Part shown: positions 10,895 to 19,676 of the stretch, piece by piece
Numbering within the stretch: the stretch's first letter is position 1
Layout of the letters: each line of letters starts with the position of its first letter
Assembly (NCBI GenBank): GCA_022925895.1
Contig: JAKSYS010000046.1
Span: 101,324-165,323 of the forward strand
DNA: 64,000 nt
From: Fragilaria crotonensis
Taxonomy: Eukaryota > Bacillariophyta > Fragilariophyceae > Fragilariales > Fragilariaceae
Direction: 5' to 3'
The notes under the pieces: model-generated
What the model was told of the DNA's origin: nothing
Databases searched by the model: none
What the model saw: only the letters and a program-made list of their open reading frames with translations
Position numbers and translations under genes: made by a program

Positions 10895-11401
10895 ATGAAC
10901 GCCTTTCTTTTTCTCATTTCCATGATGATCCTTTCGTTGATCCACTTCCCCGTCGCCGACGCCAAGGTTCGTGGTGTTCGAGTTAACACTGATGCCACCG
11001 ATGAATCTCGCCAGCTCAAGAAGAACGGAGGTAAAGACAAGTCGATTTACTACGCTCCCTTTATGCCGCAGGGAGAAGAGAAGGTCTTCACGGTCACAAC
11101 TCCTCTTTACGAGTCCTTTGATTCGGAGACTGGGGAGTTTGACGGCGTGGTTGGTACGTATTTCTTGGTTGTTGTAGTCTACAACTACGACGACAAAGAC
11201 TCGGATGGTTATGTTCCTATCAACGACGCCAAGATTACTCTGGCCTTTGACAATGGAAGTTTCATCATTTCTGACGGAATCTTTGGTTCCGATCCTGCTT
11301 ACACGGATTATGCCATTAGCGGTGGTATCGGCAAGTATGCTGATGCTCGTGGTGTGATGGCCATTGGGGTTGAAAATGGTGCGGTCGCTTTTTCGTTTTA
11401 A
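10895..11401 (+). CDS. Small secreted protein, dirigent/allene-oxide-cyclase-barrel-like
   Basis: 168 residues. The frame is open from 10595, but ATG 10895 is chosen because it opens directly on a signal peptide (FLFLISMMILSLIHFPVADA) and is preceded by A-rich sequence. The mature part has GTYFLVVVVYNYDD, a beta-rich INDAKITLAFDNGSFIISDG segment and ISGGIGKYADARG. The last motif, with the preceding beta strands, resembles the GGTGxYxxARG signature of the dirigent/allene oxide cyclase barrel fold. Proteins of that fold are secreted or organellar and often act in phenolic or oxylipin chemistry; the substrate here is unknown. No intron is needed. Confidence 0.6.
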   Translation: MNAFLFLISMMILSLIHFPVADAKVRGVRVNTDATDESRQLKKNGGKDKSIYYAPFMPQGEEKVFTVTTPLYESFDSETGEFDGVVGTYFLVVVVYNYDDKDSDGYVPINDAKITLAFDNGSFIISDGIFGSDPAYTDYAISGGIGKYADARGVMAIGVENGAVAFSF

Positions 11402-11691
11402 GCACATCTCCTCCTCCTCTAGGTTGACGTGGAAAAACAACATGCAATCTTAAATCAGATAGCGCCCGCTTTATAGATGCGAAGATGCTTCCACGGCCAT
11501 AATATTTGTATGTAGTACACATTTAACATCCAGTTTCTGTCCAGCAAAGGGAACGAGCGCGGTTGAGCTGGGCTGAAGGCCCCTCGAATAATGAATCGGG
11601 GCTCGTTCGGTAAAGAGTAACATGAATTGAAAATCCTGACTCATATGCCTTTTAAACAGCAAGAAATGCAGTCCATGTTGTGCGACGTGCG
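11402..11691. other. Intergenic, 3' flanks
   Basis: Holds the 3' flank of the secreted-protein gene and the 3' flank of the truncated F-box paralog. No gene seen. Confidence 0.4.
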
Positions 11692-12091
11692 TCAGCAGAA
11701 GACGTAGCCCCAGTTATTGAATTCGCCTTTCCGTCCAGGACCGAAGCTCACCATCGCCACATTGTCATTCGTGATCAACCACTCCCCGTTTGATAGTCTC
11801 GACACTGCATGAGGAGGGGAAGTGGGCAATGCGCAACAGTGGAGAGTCATCGTCCACGAAGTAGGGAAGTGGCGGATACTCGTCGAGGATCAAACAGCCG
11901 TCCTCGAACTTGCATTCGACCAGTGTCTCTTTGCCTTTTCCACCCGCAGCTGGTGTGAAATTGAAGTACCAACTCAGAGACTCCAGGTCTTCGGGTGTGA
12001 TTTGCGTCCTTCGAACTTCCGTGAAGATTTGTCGGTACGAAACTTTGTAGGATGCATTGGGATATCCATGCTTTGCACAGTTGTACCGGGG
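11692..12091 (-). pseudogene. 3' part of a second F-box-like gene, separated by a Copia insertion
   Basis: Minus-strand translation from 12086 gives RYNCAKHGYPNASYKVSYR, DLESLSWYFNFTPAAG and PPLPYFVDDD, matching the intact paralog at 9288-9875. After a one-base shift the match resumes with LSNGEWLITNDNVAMVS and ends at TGA 11692-11694. The gene is cut at 12091, where the Copia LTR begins; the rest lies beyond the element at 18269-18415. The five bases 12087-12091 (CGGGG) are the left copy of the target duplication. Confidence 0.8.
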
Positions 12092-12489
12092 TGTGGGAAA
12101 CGGATATCGCCCGGAGGAGATACTCGTTGGACGCTGGAGTGCGAAAGGAAGGAAGTAACTTGGTAGCTCTTTCGTGGACGAAAGTGCTTGTTCTTTTATG
12201 TATATTGTGAGCTACTAATTAATCTAGCTCTATAAAGTTGAAGCCAACCTTGACACTTGTCGTGTTGCGTTTGCAGAAGGCGTTCTTTCGCAAGGGAAGG
12301 TTAGTTAGGTGATGGCGCATCAACAAGTAGATAGTTAGGTGATGTGCCATCACCGCGTTGCGACAAACACTCGAAAGAGAGGAAAGCTCTCTTTCATGAG
12401 AATAAACGCTGGTGCCAGAAGAACGTGGACCGAACGACGGTAGCACAGTCCAGTGCGATGGTGAGCCGGTCCGGTACCAACACACCACA
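12092..12489 (-). repeat. 3' LTR of the Copia element
   Basis: 398 bp, TG...CA on both strands' ends; matched by 17871-18268 with no difference seen by eye. It holds an inner duplicated word (GTTAGTTAGGTGATG and GATAGTTAGGTGATG). Confidence 0.93.
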
Positions 12490-12519
12490 CTCCCCTCCGT
12501 TCAAAGGCACCACCGCGTG

Positions 12520-13059
12520 TCACCAACCGAAGATGGCACGGCGGAACTTTTCAAATGGCTCCTGCGCAAGGGGTTTCGTGTATAAGTCAGCCTGCTGGTC
12601 CAGGGTGGAGATGGGATGGATTGTCACCAACCCTTTTCTCACATGCTCCCGGAAATGATGATATTTCACGTTCAAGTGCTTGGTTCGAGGTCGCATCTTA
12701 GGAACACGAGCCAATTCCAAAGCACCTGAGTTATCCTCAAAAACACGGCAGTGCACTTGAGCGACGGTGGCGATGTTTGGAATGCCCTGAACCGTTGCTT
12801 CCTCCAATAGGTACATCAATGAGGTCACGTCGCGCAGTGCCGTGGACAAGGCAATGTACTCGGCTTCGGTGGTGCTCAGAGCTACCTCAGTTTGCAGCTT
12901 TGACTGCCAAATGATGGGACACCCAGCGTACTTGATCACGTATCCTGTTCGGGACTTGGCGGTTGTGGGATCATCTTCTGCGGTATCCTGGTCCCAATTT
13001 CCACAAAAATCGGCGTCAACGTAACACTCAAACGAATTGTGATTTGGGTCAATGATCAC
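12520..13059 (-). CDS. Copia RNase H segment of pol, out of frame with RT
   Basis: 179 residues with YVDADFCGNW, SRTGYVI, STTEAEYIALS, EDNSGALELA and ADLYTKPL, the standard Copia RNase H order. It follows the RT frame directly but is shifted: the RT frame stops at TGA 13056-13058 after MGTKDRV, while this frame continues VIIDPNHNSF. The break sits in a GGG run (about 13062-13066), so one missing G would explain it. RNase H removes the RNA strand during reverse transcription. With LTRs this young, a homopolymer sequencing error is as likely as a real lesion. Confidence 0.85.
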   Translation of the reverse strand: MIIDPNHNSFECYVDADFCGNWDQDTAEDDPTTAKSRTGYVIKYAGCPIIWQSKLQTEVALSTTEAEYIALSTALRDVTSLMYLLEEATVQGIPNIATVAQVHCRVFEDNSGALELARVPKMRPRTKHLNVKYHHFREHVRKGLVTIHPISTLDQQADLYTKPLAQEPFEKFRRAIFGW

Positions 13060-16000
13060 ACCCTGTCCTTTGTACCCATGAGGTATCGACCGATTCGCTT
13101 GATGGCTTCACCATGGGAGCCTCGCGGGTCCGAACAGAAACGAGCACATTGATGCACTGGGTAAGAGATGTCCCCTCGCGTCGACTTTTCCAGGAAGTTC
13201 AATTTGCCGACGACTGATCGATACAACCATGTCTCCTGAAATGTGTCTCCAGAGATATCTCGCTGCAGGATTTTGGAAGCGAGGGCGGGAGTCTTTTTGG
13301 TCTTGGAATTCTCCTTGAAACCCAAATCGTCAAGAATCTGTTGGATCAAGTGTGGCTGCGTTAGTGTAAAACGTCCATCGACGGTTTGCTGGATTTTCAC
13401 GCCCAAGTAATCATCTAGAGTACCCTCGTCGGTTATGTTGTACTGGGTCGCGCAGGCAGGGTCGCTCTGTAACGACTTGATTAACGCGTCAATTGCGTCG
13501 GCGTCGGGTCCTGCAAAAATTCCATCGTCGACATATAGCAAGAAGACAGTTTTACCGTGGTAGTACACGCAGTGGTCCACCGTGGATTGGATATACCCGC
13601 GTTCGAGGAGTCCGTTATGGATATGTTGGTTCCATACCCTGCCAGCTTGCCTTGTCCCATAGATGTTCTTGATTAGTTTCAAAGCATGTGTCTTTCTGCT
13701 CCCAGCGTGCTCGAAACCGCGTGGAATCTCCATGTACATCTCGCACTCTACGTCTGCCTGAGGGTAGGCGAGGACAAAGTCAATCTGTCGAGTGTGGAAA
13801 TTGTTGAGGACAGACAAGATGAGGTAAAGTCTGATGGATGTCCAATTCACCACTGGGGCATAAGTCTCCCAGAAGTTCACACCTTGGGTTTGTTTTCCAC
13901 CGTGCACAGTAAGGCGTGCCTTCCACTTGTATATCTCTCTCGTGTCGATACGACGTTTGCGTTTCATGGACCATACTGACGGAAGCACTGGCACTCCACC
14001 CGGGATGTCTTTGCGGTCGATGAGTTCCCAATGACCGTTGGTCTCGTGTGCCTGGACTTCTTCAAGCATGGCCGTCTGGAACTTGGGCCAATCAGGTTCG
14101 CGCTGCGCTTCATGTAAGTACATGGTATCGGGATCCGCAGTTGCTGCAAAACTGATCGGATCTGCCATATCTTGCTGGATTTGGTACTCAGCAATATCAT
14201 AGTACGCGTCAAGTACATCGACCTTGTGAGCCGCGAAGGCTGCGTCTTCAATGAGGCGCCTTGGGGCGGTTCCTGTTCGTGCTGACCTTCTGACGGGGTC
14301 TGGCCCTTGACCCTGTTGCTGACCGGCCGGAATTCCCTCAGGAGGGCGAACTGGACGTGCTTGCACTTGAGGTGTCCCAAACTCGCGAGCCTCGTCAAAA
14401 ACGTCGTCGTCGCCATCATCCGAGACTGCGTCGGACGACGCGACTGAGTGCCAGTCGTCTCCTCCCTCAGAGTCTCCCTCAGAGGCGGTGTTGGCATCGT
14501 TTCCTTGCGTTGAAGGTTCTTGGGGAGCTCCCTCAGAAACATTGTCGGATGCCACGGCTCCCTCACGTCTTCCGGCGTGGCGAAGGATGGGAGGAGAGAA
14601 TGTGGAGGACGGGAACCCAAGACGTTGTTGCCATTTTGATGGATAAGGCATTGACAGGACGGGAGTGCCGGGATCCTGATGCGTTACGGTCTCGAAGAAC
14701 TCGTCTGCATGAATGTGGAACTGTGCCGAGACCATGCCTGTCGTGAGTGACAAGACAAGCGAGACAGAACGAGCATGGTTTGGGCTGAGTCCCAGATAGA
14801 TACCACACCTTGCCCTCTCATCCCATTTCGGACCCTTCTTGTCCGATTGCATCCTTTCATTTAGAACGTAGACCGGGCAACCAAATGGGTGCAAGTGATT
14901 TATGTTCGGGAGGACGCGGGACCGACTGAACAAAGCCATTGGAGAGAGTCCGTCGCGGATGGGCGTACAATTGTGCGCCTCGTTTGCCAGGCGGATCGCA
15001 AATGGCCACAAGCATGGTTCGATAGCATCTGGCCAATGATGCTTGGCATGGACAAGCATCGTACGACCACGGTCTTGGAGGTCTCGAATGCGGCGCTCGG
15101 CGATTCCATTCTGGAAATGGGCGTTGACGCCGCAATGAGTGACGCGTTGGCCGAGCTTGCGGGCGTGTGACATGAAGAGGTTCTCTGCGAAGCGGCCGTT
15201 GTCTCCGTGGTAGTGTTGAATCATGACTCCCACGTTGCGTGCGAAGAGCTCGAAGGCCTCTTTCGCGAGTACAGTGTGTGCAGCATCGGTTGAGGGCTGC
15301 ACGTACACGAACGTGAATCTTGTGTGGTGGTCTACAAAGACGGTGACGCTATTGTAGCGTTGCGTTGTGGGAGTTCCCTTCACTTGGGCAACGAGCCCCA
15401 TGGTTGAGCTCTCGAGTTGATCAACCGAGACGCACTGTCCGGGGGAGGTGCTGGGCGCAAGCGATGACACCGGTCCCTTGTCTCTCCACGCACGCTTGCT
15501 TGCCTTCCCAAAGAGGCACGCCGAGCATTTTGGGACTGTGCATTTGGCGAGGCGATGGGGGATGACGTGCGTTCGTGCCATCGCTTGTAGCTGTACGAAA
15601 GGGAGGTGCGCGAGCTTGTGATGGAGCCTGAGCAACTCATGTTGGGGGTTGGCGAGTTCCCCGTCAGAGTAGGTTGTGTACGGGACGGAGTCCATTTGCT
15701 TTGCATTGCCTCCTGGCGGGAGTAGACTGCCAGGGGCGAACTCAAAAGGAAAAGGTTCGTCCCTATACGTGACCTTGTCATCTGGGGTTGCCCATATGCC
15801 ATCGTCGAGCCACGCTTCATCGTCGGAATCGAGGGAGTTGGATGGCCTGAGCTTGGCGGGGAAACAGATTGGATTGTCGGGCAAGGCCAGTGCGGCCATG
15901 CTCAAGAATTTGTCGCTGCGGCGGAAACCAGGGGCTGACCATAAGAAACCAACGCCCGACGAATTGGTTGTCAAAGGTATAGTGCGCTGAGCCTGCTGCT

Positions 16001-16106
16001 GGGCCCAAAACAGGATCATGTGATCGCTGTAAGTGGCCAACCACGTTCCGTTTGGTGACGGATGATGATCATTTACTTCGCGAGCAAGATGCTGGGGTGA
16101 CAGCAA
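13056..16106 (-). CDS. Copia pol: GAG-pre-integrase, integrase core, reverse transcriptase
   Basis: About 1016 residues. LHHKLAHLPF...CTVPKCSACLFGK is the HHCC zinc motif of the integrase N-terminus. The integrase core has VSVDQL, HGDNGRF and IAERRIRDL (D, D, E). A variable acidic linker follows, then RT with DFVLAYPQADVECEMYMEIP and the catalytic LLYVDDGIFAG. There is no own ATG near the start: the frame begins as LLSPQHLA overlapping the gag end by 34 bases and one base back, so it is either reached by -1 frameshifting or joined to gag in a functional copy. It copies the element RNA and inserts the DNA. Confidence 0.93.
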   Translation of the reverse strand: MLSPQHLAREVNDHHPSPNGTWLATYSDHMILFWAQQQAQRTIPLTTNSSGVGFLWSAPGFRRSDKFLSMAALALPDNPICFPAKLRPSNSLDSDDEAWLDDGIWATPDDKVTYRDEPFPFEFAPGSLLPPGGNAKQMDSVPYTTYSDGELANPQHELLRLHHKLAHLPFVQLQAMARTHVIPHRLAKCTVPKCSACLFGKASKRAWRDKGPVSSLAPSTSPGQCVSVDQLESSTMGLVAQVKGTPTTQRYNSVTVFVDHHTRFTFVYVQPSTDAAHTVLAKEAFELFARNVGVMIQHYHGDNGRFAENLFMSHARKLGQRVTHCGVNAHFQNGIAERRIRDLQDRGRTMLVHAKHHWPDAIEPCLWPFAIRLANEAHNCTPIRDGLSPMALFSRSRVLPNINHLHPFGCPVYVLNERMQSDKKGPKWDERARCGIYLGLSPNHARSVSLVLSLTTGMVSAQFHIHADEFFETVTHQDPGTPVLSMPYPSKWQQRLGFPSSTFSPPILRHAGRREGAVASDNVSEGAPQEPSTQGNDANTASEGDSEGGDDWHSVASSDAVSDDGDDDVFDEAREFGTPQVQARPVRPPEGIPAGQQQGQGPDPVRRSARTGTAPRRLIEDAAFAAHKVDVLDAYYDIAEYQIQQDMADPISFAATADPDTMYLHEAQREPDWPKFQTAMLEEVQAHETNGHWELIDRKDIPGGVPVLPSVWSMKRKRRIDTREIYKWKARLTVHGGKQTQGVNFWETYAPVVNWTSIRLYLILSVLNNFHTRQIDFVLAYPQADVECEMYMEIPRGFEHAGSRKTHALKLIKNIYGTRQAGRVWNQHIHNGLLERGYIQSTVDHCVYYHGKTVFLLYVDDGIFAGPDADAIDALIKSLQSDPACATQYNITDEGTLDDYLGVKIQQTVDGRFTLTQPHLIQQILDDLGFKENSKTKKTPALASKILQRDISGDTFQETWLYRSVVGKLNFLEKSTRGDISYPVHQCARFCSDPRGSHGEAIKRIGRYLMGTKDRV

Positions 16107-17740
16107 ACAAAAGGAAGGGCCGGACAGAAAAGGGTGTTAGGGATGTCGATCTCGTGAGCCTTGCCCGTGTCGTCAAGCCAATTCCAGCGAACTGTCCCTT
16201 CCAATTTGATGTCTCCTTTCCCAAGGCCTCTGACTTGCTTGGACACGATGCGAGGTGTGCCGATAAAATGTTTGCGGTTGTTGGTCATACATCGGGAGGC
16301 CCCATTGTCAACCAAGATCTTGAACGAATCAGAGTCGAAGGTTGCCACAAACGCAATGTTCCCGTTGCTTTTAGAACAAGAATCCGCGAAAGTGGTAGCG
16401 GGAATGATGTCGCATACCTCCTTCGGTGGGTCACTTAGCTCGCCCATAGCGGTAGTGTAGGTACCGTAACTCAATAGGGACGGGTAAGATACATAGCCAT
16501 CGTCATCCTCGTCAAGGAGTGCGGCCATTGCGGCAGACATGGTGAGCCGCTGCGTAGATCCCGTGCTGGACCCTGCCGCACTACCTGTCACTGGAGGTGG
16601 AGTGACGGTAGGTGCTCGGGTCACTGGCGCGGTGCCAGGTGCTGGCCCACTGGAGCCCTGCCCAGTACCGGTACCGTCACGTTTCTTCTTGAGGAAACAG
16701 TCTTCAAGTTTGTGTTGTCCCCATTTCTTGTGGGTTTCACAGTATAACCATTCTTTTCCACTCACGGTTTTCGTGTTCTTGCCGTCAACTGGGGGGACGA
16801 GTTTCCATGCTGCCACAGGATGTCCACCTTCCTTCTTCTTGTTTCCTTCGAGGCGGGCCGTGAGAGCAAGAATCTGCTCCTCCTCGGTGGAGGGTTTGTT
16901 GTAGGTTCCCTCTTGAAGGAGGGTTTGGTACGACCGCTGGGCCGCGATCATGAGAGTCTTGAGATCGAGGGCAAGTTCGCCTCGCTCGAACTTCCTCTTG
17001 TGCTCTTTGATGTCTTGGATGAAATCGCGATCCTTACACTGGAGGTAAGCGCGCATGACATGCATGAAGAGGTCCGAGGACTCCTCGCCTCCTTGCTTCA
17101 ATTTCCTCTGGAGGTCCTGGACATGCTTGTTGAAGGTGAGGACGTCATAATCAAGCGCCTTGATTTTGTCTTCCAACTGAGTCATGCGCTCGCGAATGAA
17201 GAAGTTGGTGGACGCATTTTCGACTTCGCAGTCGAGGAGAAGTACTTTGATAAGCATGGGTGCGCTTGGAGTGGTTCCTTGGAGGTAAGAGTATTGAGAG
17301 TCGCGGAGAGCTTGAGCTCCCTTTGACGTCAACGAATTCAAGATGCAGGTCACCATCATGTGGTTGTCCTGTGCCATGCGGTTGGACCTGTCAACGTAGT
17401 TTGTGGTTGCTCTGATAACGTCCTCCAACTTGAGCATGCGGTTGCTTGTGATCAAGTGCTGCTGCACATCGTTGGAATCGGTGATCAGGAGGAGGTTGCC
17501 CCAACCGAATTCGTCGGAGCGCAAGGCTAGCTCGTCGAGCATGATGCGCAAGGTTGCAACCGTGCCGTCGTGTTTCGTAGCGAGCGCAGCGGTGGCGCTC
17601 GCGTAGAGCTTGGCATCCTTGGTGGTGGTGTAATCGTAGAGGTCGGTGACGGCCTTGGATGGATTGAGTGCGAAGACGGTTGCTGGGACTCCGCCGGCGG
17701 GCCTGTGGCTGCCATTGTTGATGGCAAAGTTGAGGGATGC
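16073..17740 (-). CDS. Copia gag and protease
   Basis: The frame is open from 17740 (a TGA lies at 17741-17743) to TAA 16073-16075. The first residues (SKAVTDLYDYTTTKDAKLY, ATLRIMLDELALRSDEFGW) are gag-like but lack an in-frame ATG; an ATG at about 17713 opens a different frame. Gag has helical capsid-like sequence, then CETHKKWGQHKLEDC, a zinc-knuckle-like Cys/His cluster. The protease has FKILVDNGASRCMTN; its active site reads Asp-Asn-Gly rather than Asp-Ser/Thr-Gly. Gag packages the RNA and the protease processes the polyprotein. A duplicated TGAGGGATGCTCA at 17731-17761 lies just upstream and may have removed the original start. Confidence 0.85.
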   Translation of the reverse strand, partial: ASLNFAINNGSHRPAGGVPATVFALNPSKAVTDLYDYTTTKDAKLYASATAALATKHDGTVATLRIMLDELALRSDEFGWGNLLLITDSNDVQQHLITSNRMLKLEDVIRATTNYVDRSNRMAQDNHMMVTCILNSLTSKGAQALRDSQYSYLQGTTPSAPMLIKVLLLDCEVENASTNFFIRERMTQLEDKIKALDYDVLTFNKHVQDLQRKLKQGGEESSDLFMHVMRAYLQCKDRDFIQDIKEHKRKFERGELALDLKTLMIAAQRSYQTLLQEGTYNKPSTEEEQILALTARLEGNKKKEGGHPVAAWKLVPPVDGKNTKTVSGKEWLYCETHKKWGQHKLEDCFLKKKRDGTGTGQGSSGPAPGTAPVTRAPTVTPPPVTGSAAGSSTGSTQRLTMSAAMAALLDEDDDGYVSYPSLLSYGTYTTAMGELSDPPKEVCDIIPATTFADSCSKSNGNIAFVATFDSDSFKILVDNGASRCMTNNRKHFIGTPRIVSKQVRGLGKGDIKLEGTVRWNWLDDTGKAHEIDIPNTLFCPALPFVCCHPSILLAK

Positions 17741-17870
17741 TCAGGTGTGTTGAGGGATGCTCAACTGGGTCGCTTCGAGTGTTGCTCGAGACGAGAGTGT
17801 GTTGGTTGGCAAGTGTTGCGATCGGGACGTTTGACGGAACCGATACAGGACTACTTGCGCAGAGGAAGCG

Positions 17871-18268
17871 TGTGGGAAACGGATATCGCCCGGAGGAGAT
17901 ACTCGTTGGACGCTGGAGTGCGAAAGGAAGGAAGTAACTTGGTAGCTCTTTCGTGGACGAAAGTGCTTGTTCTTTTATGTATATTGTGAGCTACTAATTA
18001 ATCTAGCTCTATAAAGTTGAAGCCAACCTTGACACTTGTCGTGTTGCGTTTGCAGAAGGCGTTCTTTCGCAAGGGAAGGTTAGTTAGGTGATGGCGCATC
18101 AACAAGTAGATAGTTAGGTGATGTGCCATCACCGCGTTGCGACAAACACTCGAAAGAGAGGAAAGCTCTCTTTCATGAGAATAAACGCTGGTGCCAGAAG
18201 AACGTGGACCGAACGACGGTAGCACAGTCCAGTGCGATGGTGAGCCGGTCCGGTACCAACACACCACA
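17871..18268 (-). repeat. 5' LTR of the Copia element
   Basis: 398 bp, same as 12092-12489. It should contain the element's promoter; only about 130 bp separate it from the open gag frame. Confidence 0.93.
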
Positions 18269-18415
18269 CGGGGTAATAACTCAAAATCTCGATCACATAA
18301 TCTCTTCCATTGATTGGTTTTATCAATTATTTTTCGCATGCAGCTGCAAGTACTTTCGGTTTGCACATGTCTTCAGCATCGAAGAAAAGCATTACGATTG
18401 CAAAACATCGTCAGG
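18269..18415 (-). pseudogene. 5' part of the interrupted F-box-like gene
   Basis: After the right CGGGG (18269-18273) the minus strand matches the paralog at about 9706-9845: TNQWKRLCDRDFELL against KNQWKECCDRDFKYF, back to the bases encoding DDVL at about 18405-18415. Beyond 18415 the similarity ends abruptly, so the first few codons and the promoter are missing or replaced. A one-base shift is also present before the Cys-rich part. Joined with 11692-12091 minus one CGGGG it gives the pre-insertion site. Confidence 0.8.
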
Positions 18416-19676
18416 TTATAAGCATTGGAATCTGGAATTCAAAATATATTTTCGTGCATACTGATACTTCGAAATATGTTTTCCAGTACTCTGGACATTG
18501 GACATGTAGTTTCTACTGCAAAATTTGTACCACGGAATCTGGAATTCAAAATAATTGTTCCAGTATTTCTAGACAGATCGAACAAACTGGATATGGCATT
18601 AACGGAGTACTTGTACATAAAATTGTTGTCCGTTCTACACAACGAATCGTACCACGTTATACAATATACATTTCTGGACACAGTGTAAAAAAGTTTTCAT
18701 GTAGATTTCTACTGCAAAATTTGTACCATGTACTTTTCTACCGCAAATGCTACGTCAGTACGTGGATTAAAAAATAACTATAAACGATTACTTTCGTAAA
18801 AACAGTACGACAATATCTGAGTTATTTTAGGTATATATAATAATGCGCACGTATACAGGTGCAGTTCGATAGGTCTACTCCGAGTATAACATACGACAGC
18901 CAATCGCAACATATGGTAGTCTACCGGTACTGCGTGATCTGAGAATGAACAATTTACACGTAACCCGAGTACTGGTACTATGCCAAAAAAAAAACAGAAC
19001 ATCTATTTTACGTGTTGCCGCGGTGCCTATGATTGGAGACACTCGACCTGCACGGTCAGACACAGCCCCCGGAAGGGTGCGGCCAACTTTGTTTTCACTT
19101 GCTAAAACTACGAGTAGACTATATAGAAGAAGAGAGTGGTTAGTGGTTAGGTCTATTCTCATCTGAAAGGTCAGTTCCAGAGTTCATTGGCATTATTGGC
19201 GCGCATGCTGTTGTCGACTGCGGTGAGTCAGCTGCCCTTGCGGCACAGCCACATCTGAATCAGCTCGTTAGTGCGAGTGACGCTACGTCTGGAACCATTA
19301 AAATACCTATAGAGTAGTAGTTCCGGTCAGGTGGACGGTGTTGATTGCTCTGTATTCGAATTGGCTGGGCACGAGCATGCCTGCGCTAAGAAGCTCGCTT
19401 CAAGTACTAGAAGAAAGTATCAATCCCCCTCATCACGTCAAGAACTTGAGATAGCAATTGACGGAGTACGGAGTAAATAAGCTCGCTGTACGAACTTGAG
19501 CTAGTAATTGACGGAGTACGGAGTAAATAAGCTCGCAGTACGAATGAAAGTACATATAACTAAATTCAGAAGTATTCCAGTTCGCAAATCATATTTTGAA
19601 CAAGACACGAACACGCAAACAAAGATGTGTGTTCTGCATTGTACAATGTCGAGTCGCGGGGTCGTAGATCAGGATC
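18416..19676. other. Intergenic with local direct repeats and a dispersed repeat copy
   Basis: No gene seen. GGAATCTGGAATTCAAAATA occurs at 18427-18446 and 18534-18553. TTCTACTGCAAAATTTGTAC occurs at 18511-18530 and 18707-18726, each after CATGTAG. At 18985-19065 lies a relative of the 4097-4236 short element. From about 19238 on, the sequence (CAGCTCGTTAGTGCGAG and onward) matches 50505-50640, the 3' flank of the paralogous secreted-protein gene. Confidence 0.6.

Larger units (their letters stand above)
12092..18268 (-). mobile_element. Full-length Copia LTR retrotransposon (6177 bp)
   Basis: Two direct 398-bp terminal repeats (12092-12489 and 17871-18268), each starting TGTGGGAAAC and ending CACACCACA, look identical by eye. 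CGGGG lies directly outside both ends (12087-12091, 18269-18273). The inner genes read on the minus strand: gag, protease, integrase, RT and RNase H. Next to the 3' LTR on the coding strand is a purine-rich tract (GGAGGGGAG) that can serve as the polypurine tract. No TGG-type primer-binding site is obvious next to the 5' LTR. It disrupts an F-box-like gene. Confidence 0.95.
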
